From Lysinibacillus sp. FSL K6-0232 (GTDB taxonomy: Bacteria; Bacillota; Bacilli; Bacillales_A; Planococcaceae): 64,000 bases of DNA. Where the stretch lies: assembly GCF_038008325.1 (NCBI RefSeq), contig NZ_JBBOYW010000001.1, positions 238,001 through 302,000 of the forward strand. The letters are read 5' to 3'. Within the stretch, counting starts at the first letter, position 1. Each line of letters opens with the position of its first letter. The notes below the pieces were generated by a model that ran no database searches, had not been told where the DNA came from, and saw only the letters and a list, made by a program, of their open reading frames with translations. Below are positions 27,354 to 37,068 of the stretch, piece by piece. The translations under genes and the position numbers were made by a program.

Positions 27354-28643
27354 TTAGTTGTATTTAATTAGGAATGCACCTGAAGTAGGAGTTTGAATAA
27401 AGTGACGCAGACCATCCGTTGTAAACTCAAATGGAGCTGAATCGTCGGAACCATTTACACGAGTAATCATTGCATTTCGTCGTAGCCCCTCTATAATAAT
27501 TTCCATATTGGCATCAAATTCTACAGGCTTGTTATTTAATGTAGCTGTAAGTGTAATACGATTGCCTCTTTTCATTACCTGAATATCCATCACACCCTCA
27601 TCCTCATTAATAAGTGTGTAGAGCGGTGGAATAATAATGGTCATTTTATTTTTCGTTGTTAAAATAAAACGCTCTGTATCCACCTCAGCTGCTGAAACAT
27701 TAATTTTAGCTTTATACGTATTTTTGCTTTTAGTCATTGCTGTGATTTTACCTGGAACGGCTGCGCTAATTGATGACTCAGGGATTTTTGGAATATTCTC
27801 CTTTGTCGGCAATGTATATTCTCCTTGGACAAAATCTACTAATGTCCAAACATTTGGTACAAGTTGCTGCTGGACAGGTGTTAAGGCTTCAAAGGCTGTC
27901 TTTACTTTTTGTACGTCCTGCACAGTGGATGTTTTTGGCGATAAAGCAGCAATGGCATTTTCTACTTCCTTGGCCGCAGCCTTATCCTTTACTACAAGCT
28001 GCTCTGCATCTAGCAACAATTGCTCAATGCCAGTAGGTAAAGAGGCATTGGAAAACTTACGCAGGGCATTCAGCTCAGCTCTAGCATCAGCTACATCCTT
28101 ATGAAATGAGAGTCGAGATGAATTCAGTAACTGAATTTTATGAACGACCTTAGAGATAGTTGTGTTTGGTGCAATATAGGATGTTAATATTTTTCTGGCA
28201 GCTTCACTGACAAAGGATTTTTGTGCAGCATTCAACCTGTTATACCAATCTCTTGTTTCTATTACATTGGAGTAATAATTAATAGATGAAGAATCTACAG
28301 AAGCTAGCTTTTCTTCAATTTGAGCAGCAAGTCTACGATAATCCCCTCTTGTCTGCTGATGTGCTGACAATGTGGAATAGTTTGTGACATATTGTTTTTC
28401 TATTTCTGTTAAAGCATTATAAGCCTTTAACGCTGCCTCTAAATTGGTCTGGAAAGTGGCTGTTGTATTATTAATATTGTTAATAAGCTGTATAGTATTC
28501 GATACATTCGCATTGTAATAATTATTGGCTATGTAAGTTGCTGCTGTATGTTCTGTCACTTCAGTTGCTAATGCTGGTGCATTATAAAGAAGTGAAGGAA
28601 CAGCAACCAAAGACAGCAAGGCCAATCTTTTTTTGTTTTTCAT
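27354..28643 (-). CDS. Secreted helical-repeat protein, unknown function
   Basis: A 429-residue exported protein with a signal peptide cleaved near A-L-A-T (residue ~26). Residues 30-260 are alpha-helical with repeated motifs such as Y-N-A-L-T-E-I-E-K-Q-Y-V, Y-N-R-L-N-A-A-Q-K-S-F-V and F-E-A-L-T-P-V-Q-Q-Q-L-V, the pattern seen in bacterial wall and SLH-associated proteins. Residues 290-429 are beta-rich. It has no SLH, LPXTG or lipobox, so how it is held at the surface is unclear. It lies close to the SLH protein gene, convergent with it, and may act at the same surface. Confidence 0.65.
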   Translation of the reverse strand: MKNKKRLALLSLVAVPSLLYNAPALATEVTEHTAATYIANNYYNANVSNTIQLINNINNTTATFQTNLEAALKAYNALTEIEKQYVTNYSTLSAHQQTRGDYRRLAAQIEEKLASVDSSSINYYSNVIETRDWYNRLNAAQKSFVSEAARKILTSYIAPNTTISKVVHKIQLLNSSRLSFHKDVADARAELNALRKFSNASLPTGIEQLLLDAEQLVVKDKAAAKEVENAIAALSPKTSTVQDVQKVKTAFEALTPVQQQLVPNVWTLVDFVQGEYTLPTKENIPKIPESSISAAVPGKITAMTKSKNTYKAKINVSAAEVDTERFILTTKNKMTIIIPPLYTLINEDEGVMDIQVMKRGNRITLTATLNNKPVEFDANMEIIIEGLRRNAMITRVNGSDDSAPFEFTTDGLRHFIQTPTSGAFLIKYN

Positions 28644-28847
28644 ATGATAAGATGCCCCCTATTTTTATGATAGATAGTCGATGAAACGGAAATTCGCCCA
28701 ATATATGGTGTTACATTAATTTTAGCATAGCCTAGAATTTTTTTATGCATTTTTTGAATGAATAGGTAGAATGGTTATAATTTCTTTGTTTGAGTTTCAC
28801 AACTTCAGTACCTATAAAAAAGGCAAGATGGATAAAGTTAATGAGTA

Positions 28848-28884
28848 AAACAGGTAATGTTAAGCAGCATTACCTGTTTCTTAT
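28848..28884 (+). terminator. Terminator-like hairpin without an upstream gene
   Basis: AAACAGGTAATG pairs with CATTACCTGTTT, followed by CTTAT. There is no open frame before it on this strand. Confidence 0.6.
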
Positions 28885-28974
28885 ATTCCAGTGCTTATGT
28901 AGCAGTTAAGTAAGAATGAACATTTTTGAGCAATAATCAATGTAGATATTTTGTAGAGGTTGCTCTTCTAGCAC

Positions 28975-29055
28975 TGGGCATTTAAAGAAATTGAAGAGGC
29001 AGCCACTACACATTCTTATTATATCGCTGAGGATGGTAACGAGCAGCTAGCATAA
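28975..29055 (+). pseudogene. Gene-tail remnant
   Basis: After an in-frame TAG, a short frame reads H-W-A-F-K-E-I-E-E-A-A-T-T-H-S-Y-Y-I and ends at TAA just before a terminator. Its composition and position suggest the last codons of a deleted gene. Family unknown. Confidence 0.3.
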
Positions 29056-29066
29056 TAAGTAAGAAA

Positions 29067-29104
29067 CAAAACAGGCAAGGAGCAGCCCTTCGCCTGTTTT
29101 GTTA
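29067..29104 (+). terminator. Terminator after the gene-tail remnant
   Basis: AAACAGGC-AAGG pairs with CCTT-CGCCTGTTT, followed by TGTTATT. Confidence 0.65.
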
Positions 29105-29187
29105 TTAATTGTTTAGAAGTTGGTGAGGTTATGTATGTTAGTGTATAAACATGATTATTGTGAGAAACACAGCGTACAAGTATCAAG

Positions 29188-29222
29188 AATGACTAGGTAT
29201 TCCAATGCCTAGTCATTTTTCT
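29188..29222 (+). terminator. Third terminator-like hairpin in a gene-poor stretch
   Basis: AATGACTAGG and CCTAGTCATT pair, followed by TTT. Together with the hairpins at 28848 and 29067, this makes three terminators within 380 bases and no intact gene between them. Confidence 0.65.
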
Positions 29223-29234
29223 GTTGTATTAGGC

Positions 29235-29270
29235 TTGTTCAGAACTTGTTTAGCCCTTTGACGTAAGCTA
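29235..29270 (+). repeat. 36-bp imperfect direct repeat, left copy
   Basis: It aligns without gaps to 30112-30147 (27 of 36 identical, sharing AGAA-TTGTTTAG and TAAGCTA). The pair brackets the amidase gene. Confidence 0.4.
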
Positions 29271-29360
29271 GAAGTAACGTATTTTTCTTAAGAAATAGTA
29301 AAGAATTGCGGATGTTTTTAATGCAAAAATGTCAACGATGATTTGAGGGGATGGGATACA

Positions 29361-30107
29361 ATGGTGGTATGGCGTCAATATTTAGTTCCCGAAGCACAGG
29401 CAGCTAAAGTAACTTATGGTAAACAAAATACAAAGAAATATATTATTATTCATGAAACAGATAATGAAAAATTAGGAGCCGATGCAGACGCCTATGCTCG
29501 CTTACAGTTTAATGGTATCAATCGAGAGGCTAGTTGGCATTTAACGGTGGACGATAAAGAGGCTGTTCAGTCATTCGAATTTGACCATGCCTGTGGAGGG
29601 GCAGGATCGGCTAAAGGAAATTTACAAGGCATTCAAATTACAATATGCGTAAATTCGGATGGCAACTATTTGCAAGCTCTTCATAATACAGCTGAGGTTG
29701 TTGCTAGAATTATGAAGGAAGAAAATATTCCGATTGAGAATGTAGTTCAGCATCATTACTTTAACGGAAAAAATTGTCCCAGAAAAATGCGAGAAGGGCA
29801 AGTTAATTGGTTGCAATTTATTTCATGGGTCAAAAATGCACCGGTAGGAACTGTGCGAAAAAGAAAAGTATTAGAAGATATAAAGCCATATTATGTTGTA
29901 ACAGGTACATATGAAACGCGACAGGCTGCTGAAAATGCACATGATGTATTGACATATCGCTTTGGCTGGGGTGTATATATTGAGCAGATTAGCGGTAAGT
30001 GGAGGTTGAAAACAGAGGCGTTTCAAAGTAAGGCTGAAGCGAAGATAGCTGAGAAAAAAATAAAGGCTGCCCAGCTTTCAAAAATAACAAATGTCATTGC
30101 TGAATAG
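29361..30107 (+). CDS. N-acetylmuramoyl-L-alanine amidase with SPOR domain
   Basis: A 248-residue peptidoglycan amidase that cleaves the bond between N-acetylmuramic acid and L-alanine. The Amidase_2 domain (about 20-155) carries zinc ligands H in I-I-I-H-E-T, H in the Q-H-H-Y-F-N-G-K-N-C-P segment and the conserved N-C-P-x-x-M-R-E motif, close to phage-derived XlyA/CwlA-type enzymes. A C-terminal SPOR-like repeat (about 175-245, Y-Y-V-V-T-G-T-Y) binds denuded glycan. No signal peptide is seen, so release may need lysis or a holin, which is not encoded nearby. The ATG at 29361 is ten bases after GAGGGG; a TTG at 29343 is possible. Direct repeats flank the gene. Confidence 0.85.
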   Translation: MVVWRQYLVPEAQAAKVTYGKQNTKKYIIIHETDNEKLGADADAYARLQFNGINREASWHLTVDDKEAVQSFEFDHACGGAGSAKGNLQGIQITICVNSDGNYLQALHNTAEVVARIMKEENIPIENVVQHHYFNGKNCPRKMREGQVNWLQFISWVKNAPVGTVRKRKVLEDIKPYYVVTGTYETRQAAENAHDVLTYRFGWGVYIEQISGKWRLKTEAFQSKAEAKIAEKKIKAAQLSKITNVIAE

Positions 30108-30111
30108 TGTA

Positions 30112-30147
30112 TTGTTTAGAATTTGTTTAGAACGCTGTGATAAGCTA
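30112..30147 (+). repeat. 36-bp imperfect direct repeat, right copy
   Basis: Partner of the copy at 29235-29270; it begins four bases after the amidase stop. Confidence 0.4.
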
Positions 30148-30187
30148 TTCTATGTAATCTTGTCAATGTCTTAAACCTTAAACAAAC

Positions 30188-30230
30188 CAAAAAAGACCAG
30201 GCTTCTTTATTGTAAGCTTGGTCTTTTTTG
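30188..30230. terminator. Bidirectional terminator between amidase and hybrid kinase
   Basis: AAAAAAGACCA-GCTT pairs with AAGC-TGGTCTTTTTT, giving T-runs on both strands for the convergent genes. Confidence 0.85.
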
Positions 30231-30243
30231 ACTTTATTTTCTA

Positions 30244-33200
30244 TTAATTTTTAGGAATGGAAAAGGAAATTATTGTGCCTTGACCAATCACACTATTTAT
30301 TGTTAGTGTGACCCCAAATAACTGCTTTAGACGCTGCTCCGTATTGACAAGACCAACACTTGATTTCTTTTTAGAGCCGTTATGCTCAAAGCCAACGCCA
30401 TTATCCGATATAGCTATTGTAAAATACTTCTCCCCCTCTTTAATAGAAATCGTGATAGTGCCGCCTTCTCGCTGTTGTAAAATACCGTGTTGGATAGCAT
30501 TTTCAACAAGCGTTTGTATAGTTAGAGGAGGAACAAATAACTTGATATGCTGAGGAATATCCCATATTACTTGTATTTTATCAACAAAGCGAATTTGCTC
30601 GATAGCAAGATAGGCACGAACAAGCTTTAATTCATAGTCAATTGGCACGATTAAATCAGCATTTTTAAAATCGAAGCTCATTTGTAAATAATCACTAAAG
30701 GCAAGCAATAATTCCTCCATTTTTTCATCATCTATACCATGTAACGAAATAATAGAGTTTAGAGTATTGAAGAAAAAATGAGGCTGTATTTGTGCTTGAA
30801 GCCACGCAGCCTCAATACGAAGCCGTTCCTCGCTAGACTGTTTCATTTGAATAAGTGCCTGCACGCGTGATTTTAACTCCATATATTCCATTGGCTTCTT
30901 AACATAGTCATTTGCTCCACTTGAGAAGGCAGTTCGGATATCCTCGCTTTGCTGTCGAGCTGTTAAGAATAGTATTGGTAGCTCTGCAATAGAGAATTTT
31001 CCACGAATATGCTCAGCCAGCTCATAGCCAGACATATGCGGCATCATAATATCCGAAATGACTAAGTCAAAACTATTTTCTTGAAGTTTTTCAAGTGCCT
31101 CAGCTCCACTTAACGCTGTTTCGATTTCAAACGGCTCTGTCGAAAATGCATTTACAAGTATTTGCAGATTGACAGCATCATCATCAACGATAAGAACTCG
31201 TGAACGGCTTGTTACTAATGAATTTTTATCATCAGTAGAAGCTGCAATGCCGGGTTCCACCGAGAAATCATCTACTAATGGAGCATACTTGAATAATGCT
31301 GTATCCTGCATTGTATTAGATGTGTCACCTGTTATGTTGTGCGTTTTAGCAATTGGTAATGAAAAAGTAAAAGTTGACCCTTTGCCAATAGTAGACTGCA
31401 CTGACATTGTACCGCCATGTAAGGATATAAGCTCCTGACAAATACTTAAGCCTAGTCCAAGCCCACCACTAATAGCTGCCATTGTGGAATCAGCCTGCTC
31501 ATAAGGCTCATAAATTCTTTTTTGCATATCTTCGTCAATGCCAGCTCCAGTATCTATTACTGATATATACAATTTCTTACCTTTTACTTCAGCCTCAATA
31601 CTAATGGAGCCCTGTTCAGTAAATTTAATCGCGTTATGAATTAGGTTAGAAAAAATTTGAATAATTCGTGTTTCATCTGCTAAGACAAGGGGAGAATCTT
31701 TTGGTATACGCACAATAAGCTCAATAGGCTTGCCCTTTAGCATAAAACGAAACATATTGCAGACACCACTGGCGATTGTATACGTATTTAATGGCTTAGG
31801 CTGTAATCGTAGTGTTTTTTCTTTTAATTTCACTAAATCTAATAAATCATCCAGCATAGAGGTCATATGGTTACCAATTCTTACGAGTAGGCGTAAATCC
31901 TCTTGGTCTTGCTGAGCGGAGGATTGATTTTGCTTGGCTAACAGTGTTTGAGCAATACTCATCATGCCATGCAGTGGGTTGCGTAGTTCATGAGAGGTAT
32001 TTGCTAAAAAATCATCCTTTGTATGAATTTCTTTTTGTAATTTTACAGAAAGCTCTTCCGTTTGGATGGTTGTTTGGAAATAACGTGTAAACCAAAATGC
32101 TGATAAAGCAGTAATGCCGATTAGCAAATCAAAGGGATAATGACTATAAGGTAATATTTTATTTTGTTTTAAAGAGAAAAATAATGAATTTGTTGCTACA
32201 GCTGTTCCAGTTAATAATAAAAAGATTACACCTTTTTGCCCTTTAATAGCTATATTCAACATGAAAATAGTTATAATAATAGGGGAGATAATAAAAAGTA
32301 TGATAAATATAATTTTTGTTTTAAGAATAATTTCAATGGGCGCTGTTAAAATAAATAATAGATAGGCAGCACAGATCAATGGGACAATTGTCAATATTTT
32401 GGGCTTAGCATATTTCTTCATCAATTCACGTAGAAATAGTACAAAGAACAACATATTGTTGATGTATGAAAAATAAAACAGCCTATTTGCCCAAATCCAA
32501 TTAATCGGTATATAGTTATATAAAACTTTATTGCTGGAAACGAGTACTGTAACACATGTAGAAATAAGAATCATTGCAAAGTAAAGAAGTGATTTATCTC
32601 GAATACCTATAGCCCATATTAAAATTGTAAAGAGTAAATAAAAGGCGAAAATTAAGCAAACAGCCAATTGAGTTGTGATAGAAAAGTAGGCAGCCTGTTT
32701 CATTGAGTGCAAGTCACCAAAAATTATTTCACGGCTAAAACCACCTTGTACATAATGATTTACTTGAACACCCTGAATAATGATTTCGCTTTCATTTGTA
32801 TTTAGCGTAAAATAATGCGTAATAGGTCTACCTATGGGAGAGGTGGACCTATTATCTAGGGTCAGGCTTCCAAGTCCTCCAATTAATTGACCATTTACAT
32901 AAAGTTCATAAGGAGCTAAGCCTTCAGGTACTGTGATACCATACATCTGAGGAGAAGCATGTTCCTTTAAAATTTTTAAACGATAAGAGCCATAACGAAC
33001 TTCATCGTTATGCTGAAAATATGCATCCCAAGCTTCAGGCTGATTTGTATAAACTTTTTGTTGCCCTAAAGGTTTGGTGCTTTCTGAAAAAAGCAGGGTG
33101 TTGGGATAGAGCTCCCACTCTTTTTGTAACCTAACTTTAAAATTATGGCTGGTATCTATGCCTGTTAAATCGACCACCCCTTGTTGAGCATCGACTCCTT

Positions 33201-33303
33201 CTGAAATATTGGTGAAATCCATCCAAGTAAATCGAAGCGTGGTAAGGAAGCAAAAAAATAATCCAGAAATTATTAATATTTTTAGTTTTTTGTTTTTCAT
33301 CAT
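30244..33303 (-). CDS. Hybrid sensor kinase: 7TMR-DISM, HisKA, receiver, LytS-type kinase
   Basis: A 1019-residue membrane protein with two kinase units. In order: membrane helix (8-25), 7TMR-DISM extracellular jelly-roll (about 40-195), seven-helix block (205-410), HisKA with H438 (T-S-H-E-L-R-N-P), first HATPase (about 545-650), receiver (about 700-815, phospho-acceptor in V-I-S-D-I-M-M-P), LytS/YehU-type His_kinase with Q-P-H-F-F-F-N-T-L-N-S-I (about 845-925), and a second HATPase ending at the C-terminus. It is divergent, by 116 bases, from a REC-SARP regulator, its likely output partner. The 7TMR-DISM part suggests recognition of a carbohydrate or wall-derived ligand. Confidence 0.9.
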   Translation of the reverse strand: MMKNKKLKILIISGLFFCFLTTLRFTWMDFTNISEGVDAQQGVVDLTGIDTSHNFKVRLQKEWELYPNTLLFSESTKPLGQQKVYTNQPEAWDAYFQHNDEVRYGSYRLKILKEHASPQMYGITVPEGLAPYELYVNGQLIGGLGSLTLDNRSTSPIGRPITHYFTLNTNESEIIIQGVQVNHYVQGGFSREIIFGDLHSMKQAAYFSITTQLAVCLIFAFYLLFTILIWAIGIRDKSLLYFAMILISTCVTVLVSSNKVLYNYIPINWIWANRLFYFSYINNMLFFVLFLRELMKKYAKPKILTIVPLICAAYLLFILTAPIEIILKTKIIFIILFIISPIIITIFMLNIAIKGQKGVIFLLLTGTAVATNSLFFSLKQNKILPYSHYPFDLLIGITALSAFWFTRYFQTTIQTEELSVKLQKEIHTKDDFLANTSHELRNPLHGMMSIAQTLLAKQNQSSAQQDQEDLRLLVRIGNHMTSMLDDLLDLVKLKEKTLRLQPKPLNTYTIASGVCNMFRFMLKGKPIELIVRIPKDSPLVLADETRIIQIFSNLIHNAIKFTEQGSISIEAEVKGKKLYISVIDTGAGIDEDMQKRIYEPYEQADSTMAAISGGLGLGLSICQELISLHGGTMSVQSTIGKGSTFTFSLPIAKTHNITGDTSNTMQDTALFKYAPLVDDFSVEPGIAASTDDKNSLVTSRSRVLIVDDDAVNLQILVNAFSTEPFEIETALSGAEALEKLQENSFDLVISDIMMPHMSGYELAEHIRGKFSIAELPILFLTARQQSEDIRTAFSSGANDYVKKPMEYMELKSRVQALIQMKQSSEERLRIEAAWLQAQIQPHFFFNTLNSIISLHGIDDEKMEELLLAFSDYLQMSFDFKNADLIVPIDYELKLVRAYLAIEQIRFVDKIQVIWDIPQHIKLFVPPLTIQTLVENAIQHGILQQREGGTITISIKEGEKYFTIAISDNGVGFEHNGSKKKSSVGLVNTEQRLKQLFGVTLTINSVIGQGTIISFSIPKN

Positions 33304-33419
33304 AGCAATATTTTCGACGGATAACGCTAGTTCACCTTCTAAAGTAGTAGCTTCTCTATCAAGTTTTCTAAAAAGTAAACGATAATAATATAAGGAATAA
33401 GGCTAAAGGGGGGATACGT

Positions 33420-34580
33420 ATGAGAATCGTGCTAGTAGATGATGAACATTTGCCATTAGCGAGATTAAGAGCCTTACTTGAGAAAAGTAATGTTCCTGGA
33501 ATTGAGATCGTTGGCGAGTATACTGATTCTCTGAAGGTATTGAATGATATTGAAACGCTACAACCGAATGTTGTATTTTTGGATATAGTAATGCCTGGTA
33601 TGGACGGTTTAGCATTAGGCGAAAAAATTCAAGAATTATTACCCCATGTGGAAATTGTTTTTACTACTGGGTTTGATCAGTATGCGATTGATGCATTTAA
33701 TTTGCATGCGATTGATTATTTATTAAAGCCTATACAAAATTCACGTTTAGAAAAAACGTTGGAACGACTTGATAAAGTTACAAGTAAAAGCGACAAGACT
33801 ATCACAAAGCATACAATGCTTAAGCTTTTTGGAGGACTTTATGTTGTGTCACCAGACGGTCAGACACAGCTTATGAAATGGCGAACATCCAAGGCGAAGG
33901 AATTATTTTCTTATATGCTTAATCATCGTGATGAGGTGATTTATCGTGATACTATTTTAGAGCTATTTTGGCCAGAATATGATATCGATAAAGCATCGAA
34001 ACAGCTCTATACAGCGATTTATACAATACGTAAAACATTAAAAAACTATGGGCTAGGTGGTATACAAATTTCAAGTCCTTTGCTACATTCTGGTTATAGA
34101 TTACTAGTTGAAAATACGGTGATTGATGTTGAACAATGGCTACTTCGTCTAAAAGCATTGCCTCCTTTACAGCGAACAACAGTAGAGGAACACGAGCAAG
34201 TTTTCCAAATGTATACGGGTGATTATTTAGGAGATTGTGATTATCTATGGGCTGAGAGTGAAAGGGAGCGTCTAAGACGACTGCTGCTACATCATACTTC
34301 CCAATTAACTGAATTTTATATTAAAAATGAAAATTATATTGCTGCTGTGAAAGTGCAGGAAAAAGTGAAAGCACTCTGTCCAGATGAAGAGGAAACGTAT
34401 CTTACTTTAATGAAGCTATACGAATTACTGGATAATGTAGCTGCTGTAGAGGAGCAATATTTACTATTAAAGAGAATGCTTCAAGAGCATTTGGCGGTAG
34501 AGCCAAATGAGGAAATTGAAAGCTGGTATCAAAGCTGGAAGCAAATTAATAATCTATCACGTATAGATGCCTTTAGTTAG
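33420..34580 (+). CDS. Response regulator with receiver, winged helix and BTAD (SARP-like)
   Basis: A 386-residue regulator. The receiver (1-120) has D7-D8, D55 (V-F-L-D-I-V-M-P) and a lysine in L-L-K-P-I. A SARP-type winged helix (about 130-235, W-R-T-S-K-A-K-E-L-F-S-Y-M-L) and a bacterial transcriptional activation domain of helical repeats (about 240-385) follow. This architecture is common in Bacillales and Paenibacillus next to 7TMR-DISM hybrid kinases. It probably receives phosphate from the divergent kinase's LytS-type unit. Targets are unknown; no direct repeat was recognised in the divergent promoter region. Confidence 0.88.
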   Translation: MRIVLVDDEHLPLARLRALLEKSNVPGIEIVGEYTDSLKVLNDIETLQPNVVFLDIVMPGMDGLALGEKIQELLPHVEIVFTTGFDQYAIDAFNLHAIDYLLKPIQNSRLEKTLERLDKVTSKSDKTITKHTMLKLFGGLYVVSPDGQTQLMKWRTSKAKELFSYMLNHRDEVIYRDTILELFWPEYDIDKASKQLYTAIYTIRKTLKNYGLGGIQISSPLLHSGYRLLVENTVIDVEQWLLRLKALPPLQRTTVEEHEQVFQMYTGDYLGDCDYLWAESERERLRRLLLHHTSQLTEFYIKNENYIAAVKVQEKVKALCPDEEETYLTLMKLYELLDNVAAVEEQYLLLKRMLQEHLAVEPNEEIESWYQSWKQINNLSRIDAFS

Positions 34581-34582
34581 GA

Positions 34583-34625
34583 AAATGCCAAAGCGCTGTT
34601 AAATCAGTGCTTCGGCATTTTTTTG
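34583..34625 (+). terminator. Terminator after the SARP-like regulator
   Basis: AATGCCAAAGC pairs with GCTTCGGCATT, followed by TTTTTT. Confidence 0.8.
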
Positions 34626-34809
34626 TGGCTGAAGCATCTTTTGCGATACTATCTGTCACATTTATTACCTTAAAGTAAGCCATAAGTCCCTCTATTTATC
34701 GGATAAATCTTTACAATAATATCAGTAATTTTTTACTATATTCAATAAATAATTTATTGTGATATAGATAGGTATCCTTTATTATTAATGTAAAAGTGAG
34801 GTGCTAGAG

Positions 34810-36912
34810 ATGAAAAAATCTAGAGGTATTGCTTTAAAATTATCCTCTCTTATAATAGGACTATTTCTAGTGCTATTTATAACCTATACCGTTATAACTG
34901 GAGCTATGATAAAAAATCAAAGTATGAAAGATTCAGAGCATGGAGCGTTGGAAACGGCTGAATCTTCAGTAGCTATTATGAGCGAGCGTTTTAAAAAAGT
35001 GAATACGACATTGCTAACAACAAAACGCATGGTCGAAAGTATGGGAAAAAATGGTGCGTTATCTGCAAAAGCTATTCTAGATATAATGGAAGGTAATTTA
35101 ACTAATAACGATGATTTAGTAGGTGTAGGTGCTATTTTTGAGCAGGGTTCTATTACGTTTGAGCCGTCTGAAGCCGCTACATTAGTAGATTCAAAACAGC
35201 GTTTCAGCCCTTATTTAAGTAAAAATAATAGTGATATTACGGCTGCTTTAATTGAAGGAGCTGATGATAAAAGTGTTGCCGATTGGTATTGGATTCCAAA
35301 AGAGGAGAAGCGAGCGGTTTTAACGGAGCCCTATAACTATAATGTAAACGGACAAACTGTATTAATGACAACTATTTCAGTGCCATTAGTCAATGCTTCA
35401 GGGACGTTTTTTGGCGTATTGACAGCTGATATGTCCATTGACTTCTTAAATGGGTTAACAGAATCCATTGCACCAGAGGGTGGCTATGCTGCTATTATTA
35501 CAAATCAAGGTGTGCTGACAGCCAATAGCTTTGGTGAAGAGCTAGGTGGGCATAATATGCAGGAGGATGCTGCTTGGGCAAGTATTAGCGAAACAATGGA
35601 AAATGGCGAAATCACAACGCTATACTTGGATTCTGAGCAGTTAAAGGAAAATGCATTTAATGTGTTTGCACCAATGATTTTAGAGGACATCGATGAAACA
35701 TGGACTGTTCAAATTGTGCTGCCCGAATCAAAAATTTTAGAAACGTATCATTATGTATCAATGTTTGCAGTGATAGCATCCATTATTATGGTTACGCTTA
35801 TGGCTGTTGCAAGTGTGCTCTTTATTTATCGACAGTTAAAGCCATTAAAATTTTTACGTGCATCGATTGAACGAGCGGCAGAGGGAGATTTGACGCAAAA
35901 AGTAGATGAGAAATATATTAAGGCCGATGAAATTGGCATGGTAGCATCTGCTTATAATAATATGCTTGATAAAAATACCCATGCGATGCAAACAGTATTA
36001 AATTCTACGACATTATTGAGTCAATCCTCCAACCAAGTTTTTGAGGCTTTTAATGAAGTTGTTGCTTCGAGTCAAGAGGTTTCAGTAGCTATCAATGAAA
36101 TTGCGCAGGGAGCGTCTAAGCAATCCGAGGATACAGAAGAAACGAATTATCGAATGATGGATTTAGCCGAGCAAATTGATGCTCTTACGATGCTTTCCAA
36201 TGAAATGGAGGAGCTAGCACATCGAACAAATGCAACAACAGAAAAGGGCATGCAAGAGGTTACAAGCTTGCGTGAACGTAATATAGCAACAAATGAGATG
36301 AATGGGCGGGTTCAACAGCAAATTGAGTCTTTAGGGTCCAGTATTAATAATATTAATCAAATTATTGCCTCTATCCAAAGCATTACAGAGCAAACAAATC
36401 TATTAGCTTTAAATGCAAGCATTGAGGCTGCACGTGCAGGTGAATATGGCAAAGGATTTGCAGTTGTAGCAGATGAAGTAAAAAAACTAGCTGAGCAATC
36501 GAAAAGTGAAACAGAAATTATTAAGGACACTGTAGAAAGTATACTGAATAATTCCCATCAGGCTGTTGCTGTAATTGCTTCGAATGCAGATTTAATGCAA
36601 GCCCAAAACGAATCCGTACAAAGCACACAGCTAGCCTTTAAAGATAATAGCGAGCTATCACAATCCATCGCTACTTCCATCAATGAACTAATGAATAAGC
36701 TTGCACATATGCTGGAACATAAAAACCAGGCAATTATGGCAATCCAAAGCATTTCAGCTATTTCGGAGGAAACTGCTGCCTCTGCTGAACAAGTAAGTGC
36801 TTCTGCAATGGATCAACAAGCAGAGCTACAAAAGGTAGCAGAGTCTATTGACAATATGAATCATATTTCTAAGGAGTTGCAAGAAGTCGTGAATCGATTT
36901 AAGCTTGCATAA
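34810..36912 (+). CDS. Methyl-accepting chemotaxis protein with dCache sensor
   Basis: A 700-residue chemoreceptor: membrane helix (about 11-33), double-Cache sensor (35-310) with the [10 protein letters not shown] motif of amino-acid and organic-acid dCache domains, second helix (about 318-342), HAMP (345-398), and a signalling coiled coil whose hairpin tip reads I[20 protein letters not shown]. It feeds CheA/CheW, none of which are nearby. GAGGTG six bases before ATG 34810 decides the start; an in-frame GTG at 34801 lies inside that site. Confidence 0.9.
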   Translation: MKKSRGIALKLSSLIIGLFLVLFITYTVITGAMIKNQSMKDSEHGALETAESSVAIMSERFKKVNTTLLTTKRMVESMGKNGALSAKAILDIMEGNLTNNDDLVGVGAIFEQGSITFEPSEAATLVDSKQRFSPYLSKNNSDITAALIEGADDKSVADWYWIPKEEKRAVLTEPYNYNVNGQTVLMTTISVPLVNASGTFFGVLTADMSIDFLNGLTESIAPEGGYAAIITNQGVLTANSFGEELGGHNMQEDAAWASISETMENGEITTLYLDSEQLKENAFNVFAPMILEDIDETWTVQIVLPESKILETYHYVSMFAVIASIIMVTLMAVASVLFIYRQLKPLKFLRASIERAAEGDLTQKVDEKYIKADEIGMVASAYNNMLDKNTHAMQTVLNSTTLLSQSSNQVFEAFNEVVASSQEVSVAINEIAQGASKQSEDTEETNYRMMDLAEQIDALTMLSNEMEELAHRTNATTEKGMQEVTSLRERNIATNEMNGRVQQQIESLGSSINNINQIIASIQSITEQTNLLALNASIEAARAGEYGKGFAVVADEVKKLAEQSKSETEIIKDTVESILNNSHQAVAVIASNADLMQAQNESVQSTQLAFKDNSELSQSIATSINELMNKLAHMLEHKNQAIMAIQSISAISEETAASAEQVSASAMDQQAELQKVAESIDNMNHISKELQEVVNRFKLA

Positions 36913-36917
36913 GGGAA

Positions 36918-36948
36918 GGGGCTGCCTAATCAAAGGCAGTCTTTTTAG
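36918..36948 (+). terminator. Terminator after the chemoreceptor gene
   Basis: GGCTGCCT pairs with AGGCAGTC, followed by TTTTT. Confidence 0.75.
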
Positions 36949-36966
36949 CCTTGCTGTAAAAGGGGA

Positions 36967-37050
36967 GCTGACGGATAGAATATGGAAAGAGGCGGATAGG
37001 TTGCTGAAAATGGCAGATAGAGGATTGAAAATGACGGATAGCCAGACAAA
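36967..37050. repeat. Degenerate 21-bp tandem repeat, second array
   Basis: Four units containing GACGGATAG, GGCGGATAG, GGCAGATAG and GACGGATAG, each followed by an A/G-rich half, spaced 20-23 bp. It is the same family as the array at 14211-14295. Confidence 0.6.
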
Positions 37051-37068
37051 GGGGGAGGGAGCGTTTAT

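Noticed and set aside
27637-28104. 155-codon open frame on the plus strand
   Set aside because: Antisense to the secreted-protein gene; serine/threonine/alanine-rich composition is what the reverse of that gene gives, and there is no promoter or ribosome site.
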